NCBI RefSeq assembly: GCF_002879615.1
Contig: NZ_PNRF01000027.1
Coordinates: forward strand, 124,001 to 188,000
Source of the DNA: Billgrantia endophytica
Lineage (GTDB): Bacteria; Pseudomonadota; Gammaproteobacteria; Pseudomonadales; Halomonadaceae
Direction of reading: 5' to 3'
Length of the DNA: 64,000 nucleotides
Below, one piece after another: positions 39,947-48,922 of the stretch (positions are counted from its first letter, which is position 1; each line of letters begins with the position of its first letter). The notes beneath the pieces were generated by a model. It was given only the letters and a program-made list of their open reading frames with translations. It did no database searches and was not told the DNA's origin. The translations under genes and the position numbers were made by a program.

Positions 39947-40544
39947 GCTGCACCCAGCCGCGTGCAATCAGCGGTGCAAACAGCAGATGGTAGAGTCGCC
40001 TGGCAACGCGATGGTAGAAGGGAAGTACCAGCCAATTGCGGTTGGCGCCGACGGCCAACGCCATTGAGGCGGCCAGCAGGGCAGCGCCCAGCATATCCTG
40101 TGGGAAATGCACGCCAAGGAAGACCCGTGCCCAGGCCACCGGTAGCGCCAGCAACAGCAGATAGCGTCCGATGCGACGGGTGCCCTCATGCAGCCAGAGA
40201 CTGAAGGCCATGGTCAGCATGATGGTCATGTGATTACTGGGAAAGGCAGATGTCGGGGCGTGTTCGAGGAAGTGCTGGCCTACCGGCACCATGAACGGAC
40301 GCGGCATCGGCCAGAACATGCCGATCAGCCAGCTCACCGCCAAGGCGAGCAGGGTGGCCATAAAGGCCTCGAGCAGGGGTTGTTTCAACCGGTCACTGCC
40401 GCGTAGCCATCCGGCCACCAGGAGCGCCGGGATCATCCAGATCAGATAGACGGCACAGAATTCCGCCACCAGCAGCCATCCGGTTCCGATATCGGGTGCA
40501 GCGTTGATACGCTCGAACAGGGTCAGATTCAGGGTCATCTCCAT
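39942..40544 (-). CDS. PAP2-family membrane phosphatase
   Basis: 200 residues, about five to six spans. The PAP2 catalytic motifs are in order: PMPRPFMVPVG (motif 1 end), AFPSNHMTIML (motif 2) and ARVFLGVHFPQDMLGAAL (motif 3 with catalytic His). Likely substrates are lipid phosphates such as undecaprenyl diphosphate, resembling BcrC/YbjG, which would complement UppP 5 kb away. The exact substrate cannot be read from sequence. Confidence 0.85.
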   Translation of the reverse strand: MEMTLNLTLFERINAAPDIGTGWLLVAEFCAVYLIWMIPALLVAGWLRGSDRLKQPLLEAFMATLLALAVSWLIGMFWPMPRPFMVPVGQHFLEHAPTSAFPSNHMTIMLTMAFSLWLHEGTRRIGRYLLLLALPVAWARVFLGVHFPQDMLGAALLAASMALAVGANRNWLVLPFYHRVARRLYHLLFAPLIARGWVQR

Positions 40545-40661
40545 GCAGTCGCTCGGCGTCGGGATGACGCTTCCTTTCTATTTCGGCAGGCGTGAAAGGC
40601 GCTATGCTGCCACTCGCTGATCGGCACTACCTATTCTTTTTGTCATGGAAGTGTAGCAAAA

Positions 40662-41519
40662 ATGTCAAAAATGTATCTGGGCTTGCCTATGTGGGCCAAT
40701 ACCGAGTGGCGCGGTTCCCTGTACCCCCCTCACGCAGGACATGAGGGGTGGCTACCCGACTATGCGCGTGTCTTTTCCGCGGTGGAAGGCAACACCACCT
40801 TCTACAGTGGCGCGCCGCGGCAGGAAACGGTCGCGGCCTGGGCACGCCAGGCGCCCCCCGACTTCCGGTTCTGCTTCAAGCTGCCTTCTGCGCTGACCCA
40901 TGAGCGACGACTTTCCGGTATCGAATCCGCCTTCGATGCCTTCCTTGACGCCCTGGCGCCAGTTCAGGACAGACTGGGCCCGTTGATGGTGCAATTACCA
41001 CGGGATTTCGGGTCCGATGAGCTGCCACAGTTGGAAACGCTGCTATCGCGCTGGCCTGCCGGTGTTCCCTGTGGGGTTGAGGTGCGTCACCGGGAATTTT
41101 TCCACAAGGGAGCGGCGGAAGTCGCTTTGAACCGTCTGTTGATAACTCATGGTGCCAACCGGATCATGCTGGATGTGCGCCCGCTCTTCTCGACCCCGGC
41201 AAATGGCTCCCCTGGACTGGCACAGGCACAGAGTGAAAAGCCAAGACGCCCGTTACACGTGATTTCCACGGGAAACCAGCCCCTGGTACGGTTCATCGGT
41301 CATCTCGACGAAGACATCAATTCACACTACTTCACACCATGGATAGAGCGGCTCGGCCTGTGGATAAAACAGGGGAAAACCCCTTTTTTGTTTGTGCATA
41401 CCGCTGATAACCGACGGGCGCCACAATTCGCACGCACCCTCTATGACCGGGTTGCCAGCAGCCATGCGTTGTCCCCTCTGGGAGCCTTTCCGGGCGAGCG
41501 TCAGGCCTGCCTTTTCTAA
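40662..41519 (+). CDS. DUF72-domain protein
   Basis: 285 residues of the TIM-barrel-like DUF72 (YecE) family, whose biochemical role is not established. Features are YLGLPMWANTEWRGSLYPPH, the conserved FSAVEGNTTFYSGAP, FRFCFKLPSALTHERRL, and GPLMVQLPRDFG. The C-terminal PFLFVHTADNRRAP is also family-typical. The ribosome-binding site is weak. No functional partner is visible nearby. Confidence 0.85.
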   Translation: MSKMYLGLPMWANTEWRGSLYPPHAGHEGWLPDYARVFSAVEGNTTFYSGAPRQETVAAWARQAPPDFRFCFKLPSALTHERRLSGIESAFDAFLDALAPVQDRLGPLMVQLPRDFGSDELPQLETLLSRWPAGVPCGVEVRHREFFHKGAAEVALNRLLITHGANRIMLDVRPLFSTPANGSPGLAQAQSEKPRRPLHVISTGNQPLVRFIGHLDEDINSHYFTPWIERLGLWIKQGKTPFLFVHTADNRRAPQFARTLYDRVASSHALSPLGAFPGERQACLF

Positions 41520-41687
41520 CGCGCACACTTGATCGATCGGGATAGAGCCACGCTTTGACAGGGCGTCACTAGCCACGGAGCATATGATCGGATAGATTTG
41601 CCGTCATCCTTGCGAAAATCCACCGTATCTACTGCGATTTTCGTCATGAGGCATATCAACAACCGCATATACGACAACAGGTGATTC

Positions 41688-43034
41688 ATGTCGAAACTCG
41701 TCCATGCACAATGGTCGTCGAAAATGGGCTTCGTGCTCGCGGCCACTGGATCGGCGGTGGGGTTGGGGAACATCTGGCGCTTTTCCTATCTGGTTGGCGA
41801 CAATGGGGGTGCCGCCTTCGTGCTGGTCTACCTGGCCTGTGTGGCCGTGGTCGGCCTCCCCGTGCTGGTCGCCGAATGGCTGATTGGCAGGCGTGGCCAG
41901 AAGAATCCCATCAACGCCATGTCGGAGCTGGCCAGCAAGAACGGCCATCCCAAGGCGTGGGCCCTGGTCGGCGCCAGCGGTGTCGTTGCCGCTTTCCTGA
42001 TCCTTTCCTTCTATAGTGTCATCGGCGGCTGGTCGCTCTCCTACACGCTGGGCTCGGTCATCGGCACCTTCACCGGCCAGGATGCCGATGGCGTCGCCGC
42101 CACCTTCGATGGGCTGCTGGGTAATCCGGGCCTGCTGTTGCTGTGGCATACCGCCTTCATGGTTCTGGTGGTATGGATCGTGGCGCGTGGGGTAACCAAG
42201 GGTCTGGAAAGCGCGGCCCGCATCATGATGCCGGCGCTGGTGGTATTGCTGCTGGTGCTGGTCGGCTACGGCATGACCACCGGGTATTTCGGCGAGACGC
42301 TTGCCTTCATGTTCCGCCCCGACTGGAGCGCGCTATCCGGTGATGTGGTGCTGGCGGCCATGGGCCAGGCCTTCTTCACCCTGTCGCTGGGCATGGGTAT
42401 CATGATGGCCTATGGCTCCTACCTCGGCGAGGACGTCAAGCTGCTGGGCACCGCCCGCACGGTGATCATCCTCGATACCGGCATCGCGCTGCTGGCCGGC
42501 CTGGCGATCTTCCCCATTGTCTTCGCCAATGGCCTGAGCGCCAGCGAGGGGCCAGGGCTGATCTTCGTCACCCTGCCGCTGGCCTTCGGCAACATGACCG
42601 GCGGTGCATTGCTGGGGCTGACGTTCTTCCTGCTGCTGACCTTCGCCGCTCTGACCTCTGCCATTTCGCTGCTCGAGCCGGTGGTGGAGTTCGTCGAGGA
42701 GCGCACGCCGTTCTCCCGCGTGATGGCGACCCTGGCTGGTGGTATGGCGGTCTGGGTATTGGGCATTGCAGCGCTGATGTCGTTCAACATCTGGCCTGTC
42801 CCGATCATGTTCGGGCTCAATGTGTTCGATTTCCTGGACACCTTTACCAGCAGGATTCTGCTTCCCTTGACCGGTCTGGGTGCGATCGTCTTCGTGGCCT
42901 GGTGCCTGGACCGCAGGAGCGTGGCAGACGAGTTGAACCTGTCGGGAGGCTCGGAGCAGCTGTGGCACATCGTGGGTCGCTATGTGGCGCCACTGGGCGT
43001 GTTGCTGGTATTCATCAACAGTCTGATGGGATAA
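41688..43034 (+). CDS. Neurotransmitter:sodium symporter (NSS) family transporter
   Basis: 448 residues with about eleven spans, LeuT fold. It is a Na+-dependent amino-acid-type importer in the inner membrane. The first helix carries the Na+ and substrate site GSAVGLGNIWRFSYLVGDNG, and helix 6 has FFTLSLGMGIMMAYGSYLGE with the unwound region. It lacks a twelfth span, typical of bacterial 11-span members. AGGTG precedes ATG 41688. Substrate unknown. Confidence 0.9.
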   Translation: MSKLVHAQWSSKMGFVLAATGSAVGLGNIWRFSYLVGDNGGAAFVLVYLACVAVVGLPVLVAEWLIGRRGQKNPINAMSELASKNGHPKAWALVGASGVVAAFLILSFYSVIGGWSLSYTLGSVIGTFTGQDADGVAATFDGLLGNPGLLLLWHTAFMVLVVWIVARGVTKGLESAARIMMPALVVLLLVLVGYGMTTGYFGETLAFMFRPDWSALSGDVVLAAMGQAFFTLSLGMGIMMAYGSYLGEDVKLLGTARTVIILDTGIALLAGLAIFPIVFANGLSASEGPGLIFVTLPLAFGNMTGGALLGLTFFLLLTFAALTSAISLLEPVVEFVEERTPFSRVMATLAGGMAVWVLGIAALMSFNIWPVPIMFGLNVFDFLDTFTSRILLPLTGLGAIVFVAWCLDRRSVADELNLSGGSEQLWHIVGRYVAPLGVLLVFINSLMG

Positions 43035-43043
43035 CGGCACCCG

Positions 43044-43068
43044 GCGAGCCCTGTCGATCAGGGCTCGC
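43044..43068 (+). terminator. Hairpin after the NSS transporter gene
   Basis: A perfect 10-bp stem GCGAGCCCTG/CAGGGCTCGC with loop TCGAT, ten bases after the stop codon. The following bases are not T-rich, so it may be an imperfect terminator. Confidence 0.6.
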
Positions 43069-43097
43069 TGCTGCGTCGAAGTCTGACGTGGTCGACG

Positions 43098-43298
43098 TCA
43101 ATGCCTCTCGTCATCGGCCAGGTCGGCAATATCGCGCTCGAGCTGCTTGAACTCGTTGTGCAACTCGATCCCACGGCGGGCGCGCAAGTTGCGCTGGGCA
43201 GCGGTGCGGGAACGTCTTTCGTGTTCGGCAACGTTCATGCTCATGAAGATGTCGAGAAGTTCACTCTTGACGAAGGTTACTCGTTCGACCTTACTCAT
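43098..43298 (-). CDS. Small basic protein, PA3496-like
   Basis: 66 residues, strongly helical and charged: AAQRNLRARRGIELHNEFKQ then LERDIADL. The arrangement of an A-R-R-x-I-E helix resembles the PA3496-family of short gammaproteobacterial proteins of unclear role (putative envelope integrity). No membrane span or signal. Ribosome-binding site GGGGAGAGTCGATC precedes ATG 43298. It is convergent with the NSS gene. Confidence 0.6.
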   Translation of the reverse strand: MSKVERVTFVKSELLDIFMSMNVAEHERRSRTAAQRNLRARRGIELHNEFKQLERDIADLADDERH

Positions 43299-43346
43299 GA
43301 TCGACTCTCCCCTTGTTCTTCTTTCGCAGTAGCTTTCTTGCGGTGA

Positions 43347-43436
43347 CTATTCCTGCAGCAGCCTTCCGGCAATGGATTCTTTGGTGCTTCCTTCCTTCAT
43401 GCCCTTGGCTTTGCCTGTAGAAGTGCTGCGCGACAT
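43347..43436 (-). CDS. Candidate 29-residue peptide upstream of the PA3496-like gene
   Basis: ATG 43436 opens MSRSTSTGKAKGMKEGSTKE followed by SIAGRLLQE, then TAG. It is basic, Ser/Thr/Gly-rich and soluble-looking. On the minus strand a perfect TATAAT (43452-43447) lies ten bases before the ATG, so the message would be nearly leaderless. A GAGG is too far for normal initiation. The peptide sits 48 bases before the 66-residue gene on the same strand. It may be chance. Confidence 0.3.
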   Translation of the reverse strand: MSRSTSTGKAKGMKEGSTKESIAGRLLQE

Positions 43437-43587
43437 GACAAATCGTATTATACCTCACTTGACAGAATGGTGACGAAGTGGGTCATTCCACGCACCATGG
43501 CCGAAACTCCCACCAAGCACTCGTGATGGGGCATACTGTCGTCATGACCGATAGCCAGCCCTCTGCGAGCCAACCAAGGAGTTCAGC

Positions 43588-44451
43588 GTGAGCCGCGCCC
43601 TGTTCGATGAGATGAGACGCCGCATGGAGCACTTTCGTCGCTCCGAGCAGAAGGTGGCGCGCTACGTGCTGCGTAATCCCGATGAAGTGATCCACATGCG
43701 CATCGTCGACCTGGCCACCGAGGCCAAGGTCAGTGAACCTACCGTGGTGCGTTTCTGTCGCGCACTGGGCTGCAACGGGTTCCAGGATTTCAAGCTCAAG
43801 CTGGCACAGATGCTGGCGTCGGGTAGCCAGTTCGCCCAGTTCTCGATGAATGACGACGACTCGGTTACCGAGTTCTCCCAGAGTATCTTCGACTCCACGG
43901 TGGGCACCCTGCTGTCGGTGCGCGACCGGCTGGACAACGAGGCGCTGAGCCGGGCGATCAACGTGCTGGCCATGGCCAATCGGGTGGAGTTCTACGGCTT
44001 TGGCGCCTCGGGTGCCGTGGCCTACGACGCCCAGCACAAGTTCTTTCGCCTGCAGATATCCACAGCCGCCTACGCCGACCCGCACATGCAGAACATGTCG
44101 GCGGTGACCCTGAAAGAGGGCGACGTGGTCGTGGCCATTTCCCAGACCGGCCGGACCCGCGCGCTGGTGGCCAGCGTCCGCCTGGCCCGTGAGGCGGGCG
44201 CTACGGTAATCGGCCTCTGTCCCAGTGGATCTCCGCTCTCCGAGGAGGTCACCCTGCCGCTCCATATCGACGTGCACGAGGACACCGAGATCTATACCCC
44301 GATGAGCTCGCGCATCGCCCACCTGGTGCTGGTCGATGTACTGGCAGTAGGGGTGGCCAAGACCCGGGGGCCCAAACTCGCCGAGCAGCTAAAGGCGGTG
44401 AAGAAGAGCCTGACGCCGCTTAGGTTCCCCGAACAGGAAGGCAAACCATAG
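43588..44451 (+). CDS. hexR: HexR-like MurR/RpiR-family transcriptional regulator
   Basis: 287 residues. The N-terminal RpiR HTH has RRSEQKVARYVLRNPDEVI then TEAKVSEPTVVRFCRALGCN. The C-terminal SIS sugar-phosphate domain has FYGFGASGAVAYDAQHKFFR and VAISQTGRTRALVASVRLA. HexR proteins repress Entner-Doudoroff and central carbon genes and release DNA on binding KDPG. No zwf, edd or eda is next to it here, so the assignment rests on the protein alone. GTG 43588 follows AAGGAG. Confidence 0.85.
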   Translation: MSRALFDEMRRRMEHFRRSEQKVARYVLRNPDEVIHMRIVDLATEAKVSEPTVVRFCRALGCNGFQDFKLKLAQMLASGSQFAQFSMNDDDSVTEFSQSIFDSTVGTLLSVRDRLDNEALSRAINVLAMANRVEFYGFGASGAVAYDAQHKFFRLQISTAAYADPHMQNMSAVTLKEGDVVVAISQTGRTRALVASVRLAREAGATVIGLCPSGSPLSEEVTLPLHIDVHEDTEIYTPMSSRIAHLVLVDVLAVGVAKTRGPKLAEQLKAVKKSLTPLRFPEQEGKP

Positions 44452-44582
44452 CAGTTGGAACACGCGGCTTTTCCGGCGCCACTCATGCGCGTCGTGAGTC
44501 GACCGCCCGCCAGCGGCAGGTCTGGCAGGATTCGATATGCTAAGCTAGGCGTCCATTTTCGAACCGGCAGTTCCCCTGCGAT

Positions 44583-46790
44583 ATGGACGATGTCACGGCG
44601 ATTCTCGATCAGTTGAACCCCGCCCAGCACGAGGCGGTCAGCGCTCCCCAGGGCAACATGCTGGTGCTGGCCGGCGCCGGCTCCGGCAAGACCCGAGTGC
44701 TGGTGCATCGCATTGCCTGGCTGATGCAGGTCGAGGGCCTCTCGCCCTATGCGGTGCTCGCCGTGACCTTCACCAACAAGGCGGCCCGCGAGATGCGGAC
44801 CCGCCTGGAGGCTCTGCTGGGTCTATCGCTGCGCCATGTCTGGGTGGGCACCTTCCACTCCATCGCCCATCGTCTGCTGCGCACCCATTGGCAGGACGCC
44901 CGGTTGCCCCAGCATTTCCAGATCATCGACAGCGACGACCAGCTGCGGCTGGTCAAGCGGCTGCTCAAGGAGTATCGGGTCGATGACGAGCGCTACCCGC
45001 CGCGACAGGTGCAGTCCTTCATCTCCGGCTGCAAGGAGGAGGGGCTGCGCCCCCATCAGGTCGATGCCCATGGTGATGCCTACCTGGCGCAAATGGTGGA
45101 GCTCTACGAGCGTTACCAGCTGACCTGCGAGCGTGGCGGCCTGGTCGACTTCGGTGAACTGTTGCTGCGAAGCCTGGAGCTCTTGCGCGACACCCCGGCG
45201 CTGCTGGCCCACTATCAGGAGCGCTTCGGCCATGTGCTGGTCGACGAGTTCCAGGACACCAACACCCTGCAGTACGCCTGGCTCAAGCTGCTGACCGGTA
45301 TGAAGACCCCGATGACGGTGGTGGGTGACGACGACCAGTCGATCTATGGTTGGCGAGGGGCCCGGGTGGAGAATATTCGCCGCTTCGAGCAGGAATTCAG
45401 CAATACGCGCACTGTCCGCCTGGAGCAGAACTACCGTTCCACCAGCGCCATCCTCGAGGCCGCCAACGCACTCATCAGCCACAACGCCGAGCGCATGGGC
45501 AAGGAGCTGTGGACGGCTGGCAGCCGGGGTGAACCGATTTCGATCTACGCCGGGTTCAACGACCTGGATGAAGCGCGCTTCATCGTCGATACCATCAAGG
45601 AGAAGGTCGACGAGGGCTACAATCGCCGCGAGATCGCCATTCTCTACCGCTCCAACGCCCAGTCGAGGGTGCTCGAGGAGACACTGATTCGCCAGGGCAT
45701 GCCCTATCGTATCTATGGCGGCCATCGCTTCTACGAGCGCCTCGAGATCCGTAATGCCCTGGCCTACCTGCGGCTGCTGCTCAATCGCGATGACGACGCC
45801 TCGCTGGAGCGCATCATCAATGTGCCGGCGCGTGGCATCGGGACGCGTACCGTGGAGCTATTGCGTGAGCGGGCTCGCCATACCGGTGTCACGCTGTGGC
45901 AGGCGCTCCATGATGCCCTTTCGGAAGCCTCCCTCAAGGGTCGGGCCGCCAGTGCCATCAAGTCCTTCGCCGATCTCATCGAAAGCCTGGATAACGAGAC
46001 GGCCGGCATGGCACTGCACGAGATCATCGAGTACGTCAACGACCGCTCGGGGCTGATCGAGCATCACCGCAACGAGAAAGGGGAGAAGGGCCAGGCTCGG
46101 GTCGAGAACCTGGAAGAGTTGATCAATGCCGCCCGCGCCTTTACCCAGGGTGACGCCGCGACGGAAGCGGAAACCGGCGAGGGAGCGGCGGCGCTGGAGG
46201 CCTTTCTGGCCGAAGCGGCACTCAATGCGGGTGAGCACGAGGCCGATGAATTCGAGGATGGGGTGCAGATGATGACGCTGCACTCCGCCAAGGGGCTGGA
46301 GTTTCCCGTGGTATTCGTGGCCGGGGTGGAAGAGGGCCTCTTTCCCCATCGCATGTCTCTGGAAGAGCCGGGCCGCCTGGAGGAGGAGCGTCGGCTCTGC
46401 TACGTGGGCCTGACCCGGGCCATGAGCAAACTCTACCTGACCTATGCCGAGATCCGGCGTATGCATGGCAAGGAGACCTTCCAGCGCCCCTCTCGCTTCC
46501 TGCGTGAAATTCCCGCCGAGTACATGGAAGAGGTGCGGCTGCGTGGACAGATCTCCCGGCCGGTCACCGTGATGCGTCCTGCTGTCGGGTTGTCCCGCCA
46601 GACCTCGGTCAACGGGGGTGGCGACCTTCCCAGCCTGAGCCTGGGGCAGCGAGTCCGGCATCCGGTGTTCGGCGAGGGTGTCATCCTCAACGCGGAAGGC
46701 GAGGGGGAGCGTGCCCGGGTTCAGGTCAGCTTCGAAGGCGAGGGTGACAAATGGCTGGTGTTGGGGTTTGCCAAGCTGACGCCTCTCTGA
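44583..46790 (+). CDS. uvrD: DNA helicase II UvrD
   Basis: 735-residue superfamily 1A 3'-5' helicase for nucleotide excision and mismatch repair. Motif I is LAGAGSGKTRVLVHRIAWL, motif Ia VTFTNKAAREM, motif II VDEFQDTNTLQY, motif III VGDDDQSIYGWRGA, motif IV QNYRSTSAILEAAN and motif V/VI MTLHSAKGLEFPVVFVAG, YVGLTRAM. The C-terminal Tudor-like tail (GQRVRHPVFGEGVILNAEGE) marks UvrD rather than Rep. The ribosome-binding site is weak. Confidence 0.95.
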   Translation: MDDVTAILDQLNPAQHEAVSAPQGNMLVLAGAGSGKTRVLVHRIAWLMQVEGLSPYAVLAVTFTNKAAREMRTRLEALLGLSLRHVWVGTFHSIAHRLLRTHWQDARLPQHFQIIDSDDQLRLVKRLLKEYRVDDERYPPRQVQSFISGCKEEGLRPHQVDAHGDAYLAQMVELYERYQLTCERGGLVDFGELLLRSLELLRDTPALLAHYQERFGHVLVDEFQDTNTLQYAWLKLLTGMKTPMTVVGDDDQSIYGWRGARVENIRRFEQEFSNTRTVRLEQNYRSTSAILEAANALISHNAERMGKELWTAGSRGEPISIYAGFNDLDEARFIVDTIKEKVDEGYNRREIAILYRSNAQSRVLEETLIRQGMPYRIYGGHRFYERLEIRNALAYLRLLLNRDDDASLERIINVPARGIGTRTVELLRERARHTGVTLWQALHDALSEASLKGRAASAIKSFADLIESLDNETAGMALHEIIEYVNDRSGLIEHHRNEKGEKGQARVENLEELINAARAFTQGDAATEAETGEGAAALEAFLAEAALNAGEHEADEFEDGVQMMTLHSAKGLEFPVVFVAGVEEGLFPHRMSLEEPGRLEEERRLCYVGLTRAMSKLYLTYAEIRRMHGKETFQRPSRFLREIPAEYMEEVRLRGQISRPVTVMRPAVGLSRQTSVNGGGDLPSLSLGQRVRHPVFGEGVILNAEGEGERARVQVSFEGEGDKWLVLGFAKLTPL

Positions 46791-46921
46791 GCCCGCTTCC
46801 CGTTGATGTCTACGTCAAAATGCGTGGTTGCCGGCTAATTTGACGTTGCCGCATACTCTCAGTCGGACACATCGCGCCCGAGAGCGCGGATGAGAATAAT
46901 CACCCTGGAGTCACGTACGCC

Positions 46922-48022
46922 ATGCAACGCCGTCTCTTTCTCAAGAACAGCCTCAAGACCGTTGGCCTCGGTGCCGCCGGCGCCGCCGCAGCCCCTTTCG
47001 TATCCACTGCCAGTGCCCAGGAAACCATCACCTGGGACATGGTCACCTCGTGGCCAACCAACTTCCCTGCTCTGGGCACCGGCGCCAATGACTTCGCGGA
47101 GCGTATCGAGAAGCTCTCCAACGGCCGCATGCGCATCCGCGTGCACGGCGCCGGTGAACTGGTGCCGGCAATGGAAGTCTTCGATGCCGTTGCCGCCGGC
47201 ACAGCCGAGATGGGGCATTCCGCGTCTTACTACTGGCGCGGCAAGGTTGCTGCCTCGCAGTTCTTTACCGCCGTGCCCTTCGGCATGAACACCACCGAGA
47301 CCAATGCCTGGCTCTACCACGGTGGCGGCCAGGAGCTGTGGGACGAGGTCTACGCCACGCACAACCTCAAGCCGTTCCCGGTGGGTAATACGGGCGCACA
47401 GATGGCCGGCTGGTTCAAGAGGGAGATCAACTCCCTGGCCGATATGCAGGGTATTCGCCTGCGCTTGCCGGGTCTGGCTGGTGAAGCCATGAATGGCATC
47501 GGCGTGACTACCGTGAACATGCCGGGCGGTGAGATATTCACCTCGATGCAGACCGGCGTGCTGGATGCCGCTGACTGGGTAGGCCCCTACAACGACATGG
47601 CCTTCGGCCTGCACCAGGTGGCGGACTATTACTACACCTCGCCGTGGAACGAGCCTTCCGCCGTGCTGGAAGGCACCGTCAACCTGGATGCCTGGAACGC
47701 CCTGCCGGACGACCTCAAGGAGGTGGTGCGGGAAGCCGCCAAGGCCTCCAACATGGCAATGATCAGCGAGTTCGCCTATCGCAACGCCCAGGCGCTGGAT
47801 ACGCTGGTGGATGAGCATGGTGTGCAGCTTCGTACCTTCCCCGACGATGTGATGGAGGCCCTCTTCGAATCGTCCAAGCAGGTCATCCAGAATCAGGTGG
47901 ATAGCGATCCGGACTCGAGGAAGGTGTACGACTCCTACCTGGCTTTCCAGAAACTGGTGCGCCCGTTCAGCGACGTAGGCGAATATACCTACCTGAAGGC
48001 CCGCGACAACGTCGACGCTTGA
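46922..48022 (+). CDS. TRAP transporter substrate-binding protein with Tat-type signal (orphan)
   Basis: 366 residues. The N-terminus MQRRLFLKNSLKTVGLGAAG has the twin-arginine pattern RRxFLK before a hydrophobic stretch, with cleavage near STASAQ. The mature part is a DctP-type binding protein (WDMVTSWPTNFPALGTGAND), resembling alpha-keto-acid binders such as TakP. ADWVGPYNDMAFGL is the ligand-pocket region in that family. No DctQ or DctM membrane genes are within the window, so the partner is elsewhere. Ribosome-binding site GGAG is 11 bases upstream. Confidence 0.88.
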   Translation: MQRRLFLKNSLKTVGLGAAGAAAAPFVSTASAQETITWDMVTSWPTNFPALGTGANDFAERIEKLSNGRMRIRVHGAGELVPAMEVFDAVAAGTAEMGHSASYYWRGKVAASQFFTAVPFGMNTTETNAWLYHGGGQELWDEVYATHNLKPFPVGNTGAQMAGWFKREINSLADMQGIRLRLPGLAGEAMNGIGVTTVNMPGGEIFTSMQTGVLDAADWVGPYNDMAFGLHQVADYYYTSPWNEPSAVLEGTVNLDAWNALPDDLKEVVREAAKASNMAMISEFAYRNAQALDTLVDEHGVQLRTFPDDVMEALFESSKQVIQNQVDSDPDSRKVYDSYLAFQKLVRPFSDVGEYTYLKARDNVDA

Positions 48023-48046
48023 GCAAGGCAGAACCGGCACGACAAG

Positions 48047-48070
48047 AAGGGCGCCAGGGTTGGCGTCCTT
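48047..48070 (+). terminator. Terminator after the TRAP binding-protein gene
   Basis: A 10-bp stem (AAGGGCGCCA against TGGCGTCCTT) with one mismatched position and loop GGGT, followed by a pyrimidine-rich TTCCTTT. Confidence 0.6.
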
Positions 48071-48093
48071 TCCTTTGATCGTCAGGAAAAGCC

Positions 48094-48501
48094 TCAGGCT
48101 TGCTGGCGAACGCTGCGGATTCTTCCCTTGTCGTCCAGTGCCACCATCACGAAGCGGGCTTCGGTGACCTTGTGTAGCTCGTCGGAATCCCGGTCGTGAG
48201 GCTGACGAATCCACACTTCCACATCGATCTTGACCGAACTGTGCCCGATCTCGCGCACGGAGGTGAAGATATTGACCATCGAGCCGACCCGTACCGGACA
48301 CAGGAAATCCATGGTCTCGATCGCCACGGTAGCCGTGCGGCCGTGGGCCTCACGGCCAGCTGCCAACTCGGCTGCCTGGTCCATATGGCTGACCAGCCAG
48401 CCGCCGGGAATATCGCCGTAGAGGTTGGTGTCCTGGCGGGCTGCCAGGAGTTTGAGTGTCAATTGGCCCTGGGGAGCGGGCACATCATCGAGATCGGTCA
48501 T
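48094..48501 (-). CDS. Acyl-CoA thioesterase, hotdog fold (YciA-like)
   Basis: 135 residues. The hotdog core has GDIPGGWLVSHMDQAAELAA (the active-site Asp in the helix), TVAIETMDFLCPVRVGSMVN and KIDVEVWI, then VTEARFVMVALDDKGR. YciA hydrolyses a range of acyl-CoAs and is often linked to membrane lipid adjustment. It is convergent with the TRAP gene. The ribosome-binding site is weak. Confidence 0.85.
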   Translation of the reverse strand: MTDLDDVPAPQGQLTLKLLAARQDTNLYGDIPGGWLVSHMDQAAELAAGREAHGRTATVAIETMDFLCPVRVGSMVNIFTSVREIGHSSVKIDVEVWIRQPHDRDSDELHKVTEARFVMVALDDKGRIRSVRQQA

Positions 48502-48922
48502 GGAAAATCGTAGGCTCGGCTTGTTGTTGTCGGAAAATAAGCGGTCGTCGGTGAAGAGCCGAACGTTGCACCCACCGAAGCCATCGATGGATTATTGCAG
48601 CGCAGCGCGAGTCACCTGAGCGTCATCTTAAACGCCACGGTCGTCCTTTCTCCAGTTTTTGCGACATCTTGCCGCTCCTGCCGTCGCACGGAGGCTCACG
48701 ACAAGAAGTGGCCAGAGGCCCTGGCCAGTCTGATTCCATTGCCCGGCGCCGTAGCGGATGCCGTATCGATGGGGGACCGCCACTGCCACTACCGAGGCCA
48801 ACGCGACATAACGACGCAGGAGGAAAAATAGATGCCCTTGTTGCTACTGTTGTGATCACGTTAAATGTGTGTAGCTCCCACACTCCCGACATTCCCCTTC
48901 AGCCTGACAAGGAAACGGAACC
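48502..48922. other. 421-base gap with a seven-codon leucine mini-gene candidate
   Basis: No convincing protein gene. At 48832 an ATG follows a very strong ribosome-binding site (AGGAGGAAAAATAG) and opens ATG-CCC and five Leu codons, then TGA (48853-48855), giving MPLLLLL. It may be a leader peptide, the cut-off start of a lost membrane protein, or chance. The downstream gene is the copper chaperone at 48923. Confidence 0.3.

Noticed and set aside
48595..48831. Plus-strand open frame of 78 codons before the copper chaperone
   Set aside because: It starts at TTG without a ribosome-binding site, has Cys/Arg/His-rich shadow-like composition and no recognisable feature.
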